Shown here piece after piece: positions 61,146 through 64,000 of a DNA stretch of 64,000 nucleotides (positions are counted from its first letter, which is position 1; each line of letters opens with the position of its first letter). Source of the DNA: Bacteroidota bacterium (GTDB lineage: Bacteria > Bacteroidota > Bacteroidia > Bacteroidales > VadinHA17); NCBI GenBank assembly GCA_016718875.1, contig JADKBL010000026.1, positions 18,364 to 82,363 on the forward strand. The letters run 5' to 3'. Under the pieces are notes generated by a model. The model saw nothing but the letters and a program-made list of their open reading frames with translations, made no database searches and was not told where the DNA came from. Made by a program: the position numbers and the translations under genes.

Positions 61146-63299
61146 TTAAAACAAAATTTCTATTGTAAAATATGCTCCAGTATTGTTATAATGCGCAGTA
61201 AGTGACCCCCTAATCTTTCGACAGCTTCGCCAGCGATAGGAAGACCAATACCTGTTCCCCTTTTTAGAATAACCAGTTCGAAAATAATCCCACTTTCAAT
61301 ATTATGTTTGCTGATACCGACCATTATCTTGATAATGAATTATTAATGCATTATTTTCTTCCCGAATAGCTACTGAAACTAATTTGTTATTGTTTGTTCC
61401 AAAATCTAACCAGTAAATACTGTTTTCAATTAAATTGGTCAGTGCTATTATTATATCCTCTTCCCATCCAAATATTTCAAAGTTTTCACTATCAATAATA
61501 TACTAATTGACTTAGATTTTAAATCAAATTCGAATATTTGAAAAGACTTCTTTATTGCTTTATTTAAACTGAAATTATATTTTTCTCCTTTATTTTGTTT
61601 TGCTAAAGGATCCAATTTTTTAAAAAGAGATGACAATAGGATACTCTGATCTTTAAAATTCTTCATCCGATCTAACAGATCATAAAATAATTGATCTTCC
61701 CAGTTTTTTTGCCCTTTGTATATAACCAACCAAGTACTTAACATTGGAGATTGCTGTTTAAAATAATTCACAGGCTTTCTCCCTTCATGAAGTAAGACAG
61801 TTATAATTTTACCAAGTGTCGCCTGTCCCTGGTAAATTGCAACTGTCTTTTGGATATCTTCTAATATTTCGTTTTTCTTTTTTGCTTCCTCTTTGATAAT
61901 CAATGATACGCTTTCTAAGATCCCTGCTTCAATCTTATGAGAAGATAACTTCTTTTTTACGGAAATATTTAAATCTTCATAATCAAATAGATTAGATAAT
62001 TCTTTTTGTAACCCTGATTTTTTCCGACCACGACCAGTTTTTTTTCGGAAACTATATCGCCGCTCTTCAAGTTCGCTTAATATAAAGCCAAGTATAAAAG
62101 TTAATCCTTTGTAGAACTCATTTTCTTTCAACCCGTCTCTTGCACTTTTTTCTTCGAGATGTAAAAATTTCCTCAGGTTTAATATTTACGAAACCAATAA
62201 CTTGGTTATTACTTATTTTAAAACTTGGATCTTGTATCCTTTTCTTATCTAATTCTAACCAATCAATGCCACCATTACCATATGGACGAATTCTGAAGCC
62301 TTCTCTATAAAGATTGATCCCATATGCCTCATTTAATAATTGCTTTGCATTATTCTTGCTTAAATATTTGTTCGAAATTGGATCAATAAGTCCCTTATTA
62401 ATTAAATTCTCAATTGCTTCGGGATCCCTATCAAAAATCCTTAAGTCAAAATAAACCGGGCCACAAAATTTACAATGAATTGGAAGTTGAATTTTCGAAT
62501 CAATGGTTTCTTTCGGTATGTTTTCTTCTGCATTATTGGTAAAGACAGCAACCATTTTACCATCTCCAGATACGTTTCCAGCAATTCGATAATCATAAAA
62601 TTCAACTATAGGATAAGCTTCAATTTCAAAAATGTTATCATTATATTTTTGAAAAGGACAATTAATAAAAGCTAGATTAATATCAAACTTATCCACAAAG
62701 AATTCTTTAAATGGAGATTTAAGCTTGCGTAATTCATTTGTTAATTTTTCTATTTCGGCTTCAGTCCAAAATTGCAGTTTTTCATCACTTGCTTTAATCT
62801 TTATAATTGTTCCCGTTTTTCCTAAGGGACACTTTTTAGTTGAGACTTCAATATCAACTTCCTCAAGAAATTGAACTTGGGTTAAAAAATATTCCAATTA
62901 ATGGCTAATGTTGTTTCATCTAGATTGTTATCAATAGATGATAAATAAAAGTTCTTGGCCTAAAATTGCTGCTGCATATCTACCGATACCTTTACGACCT
63001 TGAAATAATCGCCCTTCGGACTATTCCTCCGATTAATTTTATCATCGGTTGCTGGGACAAGCCATTTGTTAATAACAGTATCATGACATTCCATGCCCAT
63101 CGTCTTCAATCACGATTTCAAGAATATTTTTAATACTGTTGGGATAAAATTCGAAGAATATATTTACATGTGACGCGTCTGCGTCGTAAGCGATTCCTTA
63201 CTAATTCTACAAGAGCTGAATGAACATCCAATTAAATTCCTCCCCAATCGTGCTAATTAATCTAGCAGATGGTCTAATTTTGTATTTACTCGATTCCAT
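61146..63299 (-). pseudogene. GHKL ATPase fused to histidine-kinase core (heavily frame disrupted)
   Basis: The reconstruction is about 718 residues. Start ATG at 63299 (MESSKYKIRPSARLISTIGE). First Bergerat ATPase: N-box ALVELVRN then YDAD-type region, VIEDDGHGM, and KWLVPATDDKIN followed by GRKGIGRYAAAILGQ. Middle piece 62118-62897 includes IHCKFCGPVYFDLRIFDRDP. C-terminal piece (61451-62131) has an H-box-like GKIITVLLHEGRKPVNYF, then, from 61500 down, IIIALTNLIENSIYWLDFG (N-box), YQDNG and GTGIGLPIAGEAVERLGGHL. Two ATPase folds in one chain are thus visible. Shifts fall in at least six places, some at homopolymers (A6 near 62147). The start overlaps the methyltransferase stop by 14 bases. 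Confidence 0.65.
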
Positions 63300-64000
63300 T
63301 AATTAAAAGAATTTTATATGCAATAATTTCTGCCATCAATGAGGTACAGCATTACCTATTTGCTTAAATGCAGCAGTTCTATTCGATAATTCTTTAACTC
63401 CTTCAAAATAATAATCATCCGGAAACGATTGTAAACGGGCAGCCTCCCTCACACTAATTGAGCGATTTTGTTTAATATCGGGATGAATATAATAATGACC
63501 ATCCTTGGCAATATTGCCACTACTGTTTGTGAGAAGTTCAGGTCCTGTGTAACAACTTTAAACCGGTCAAAAAAGGAATGCCGGTTTTTGTGAGTTTTTA
63601 AAATATCAGGAAGATCATTATAATCAAGTCTTTGTTTTACTTTATCCCATTTATTTACAGCAATGCGATATATTTTTTTATCCTGCTCAGTATGCGGTCT
63701 GGCAACATGCTGAGTTAAAACATCAATCCCATTCCTAATAGAGTTTGTTCAAGGTATTTATTTAATCCGAGCTTATAATTATCGAATTTATGAACTCCTT
63801 TCCCGGCTTGAATAGGTGGAAGATCATTAAAAATACATTCAACTTTAAATTCAAAAGGTGTTCTTATGGTTTCTAAATCCGGCAAATTAATATTCAAATC
63901 TTTCTCCATCCAAGTATTACAACTCTCCTTCTATTTTGTAAGACACCAAAATTATTTGCAGCAAGTGTGTACAACTTCATTTGATAACCTTTTTCAAAAA
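63286..64000 (-). pseudogene. DNA (cytosine-5) methyltransferase, C-terminal half (partial, frame disrupted)
   Basis: Runs off the right edge; only motif VIII onwards is visible. Motif VIII reads NFGVLQNRRRVVILG (about 63925-63970). The target-recognition region includes NINLPDLETIRTPFEFKVEC and HKNRHSFFDRFKVVT. Motif IX is ISVREAARLQSFPDDYYFEG and motif X is QIGNAVPPLMAEIIAYKILL if one base is corrected. The stop is at 63286-63288. At least four shifts break it (near 63345, 63545, 63555 and 63715). These enzymes methylate cytosine in a specific DNA sequence; in MORC-type restriction loci they protect self DNA. The catalytic PCQ motif lies outside the window. Confidence 0.8.

Noticed and set aside
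46074..63299. Phase variation through homopolymer tracts
   Set aside because: The runs are short (3 to 6 bases) and several genes have multiple independent shifts, so a single switch could not restore them.
44694..64000. Genetic-code reassignment as the reason for in-frame stops
   Set aside because: TAA (58147), TAG (48677) and TGA (49709) all occur inside protein-like sequence, and most lesions are frameshifts, which recoding of one stop cannot explain.
1..64000. tRNA, rRNA or riboswitch
   Set aside because: No cloverleaf-type clusters with CCA-like ends, no rRNA landmarks and no familiar riboswitch core was found by eye; a covariance-model search would be needed to exclude them.

Overview
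The window looks like a chromosome segment of a free-living or environmental Bacteroidota, probably a Bacteroidales/Marinilabiliales-type lineage. The case rests on the protein families (DUF5107-TPR, DUF5009 acyltransferases, DUF4091, DHCW cupin, RmuC, standalone E2 core), on mostly absent Shine-Dalgarno sites, on TANNTTTG-like promoter boxes, on the CCCGATAGCTATCGGG palindrome, and on gaps full of short-period repeats. No rRNA, tRNA, prophage or recognisable insertion-sequence transposase was seen.

Layout. 0-15.3 kb is a carbohydrate-related block: the end of an AraC regulator, a two-domain redoxin, a Tat-exported TIM-barrel enzyme, a DUF4091 protein, an agarase-like lipoprotein, two tandem DUF5009 membrane acyltransferases and two tandem 1034-residue DUF5107-TPR proteins. 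15.5-43.6 kb is housekeeping and signalling: a nitrilase-family enzyme with a CarH-like B12 photoreceptor regulator, YqeY, RidA, RmuC, a PPP-type phosphatase, a hybrid histidine kinase, DUF362, an SBBP propeller, an LpxL-like acyltransferase, a TPR histidine kinase, DUF6629, a class C-like serine hydrolase, a class D (OXA-type) beta-lactamase, thymidylate synthase, a NUDIX protein, a methyltransferase, a cupin, an E2-core protein and a permuted NlpC/P60 protein. 43.8-51.9 kb is an accessory strip: an S23-type four-helix protein, a zeta toxin/antitoxin remnant, long degenerate tandem repeats, MazG, Fic (with a striking double operator), a nuclease-DUF2075 protein, a GIY-YIG protein and an AlbA-domain protein.

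51.9-64 kb is a minus-strand, tightly overlapping defence operon. In transcription order it encodes a C5-cytosine methyltransferase (cut by the right edge), a MORC/MutL-type GHKL ATPase fused to a histidine-kinase core, a receiver-domain protein, a DUF3883 nuclease-like protein, a second GHKL ATPase, a Z1 helicase, a DUF4420 PD-(D/E)XK protein and AIPR. The last four match the known Mza / MORC restriction-modification core. The upstream two-component-like pair plus methyltransferase makes this the most interesting locus.

Caveat. Almost every gene from about 44.6 kb rightwards carries single-base frame lesions or stops, whereas I saw none in the left 44 kb. Either the accessory half is decaying or the sequence there has indel errors; the proteins described for that half are reconstructions across frames. 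Intergenic regions throughout carry tandem arrays with a strikingly constant 7-9 base period, dispersed ACCACAGAG repeats and a MITE-like element.
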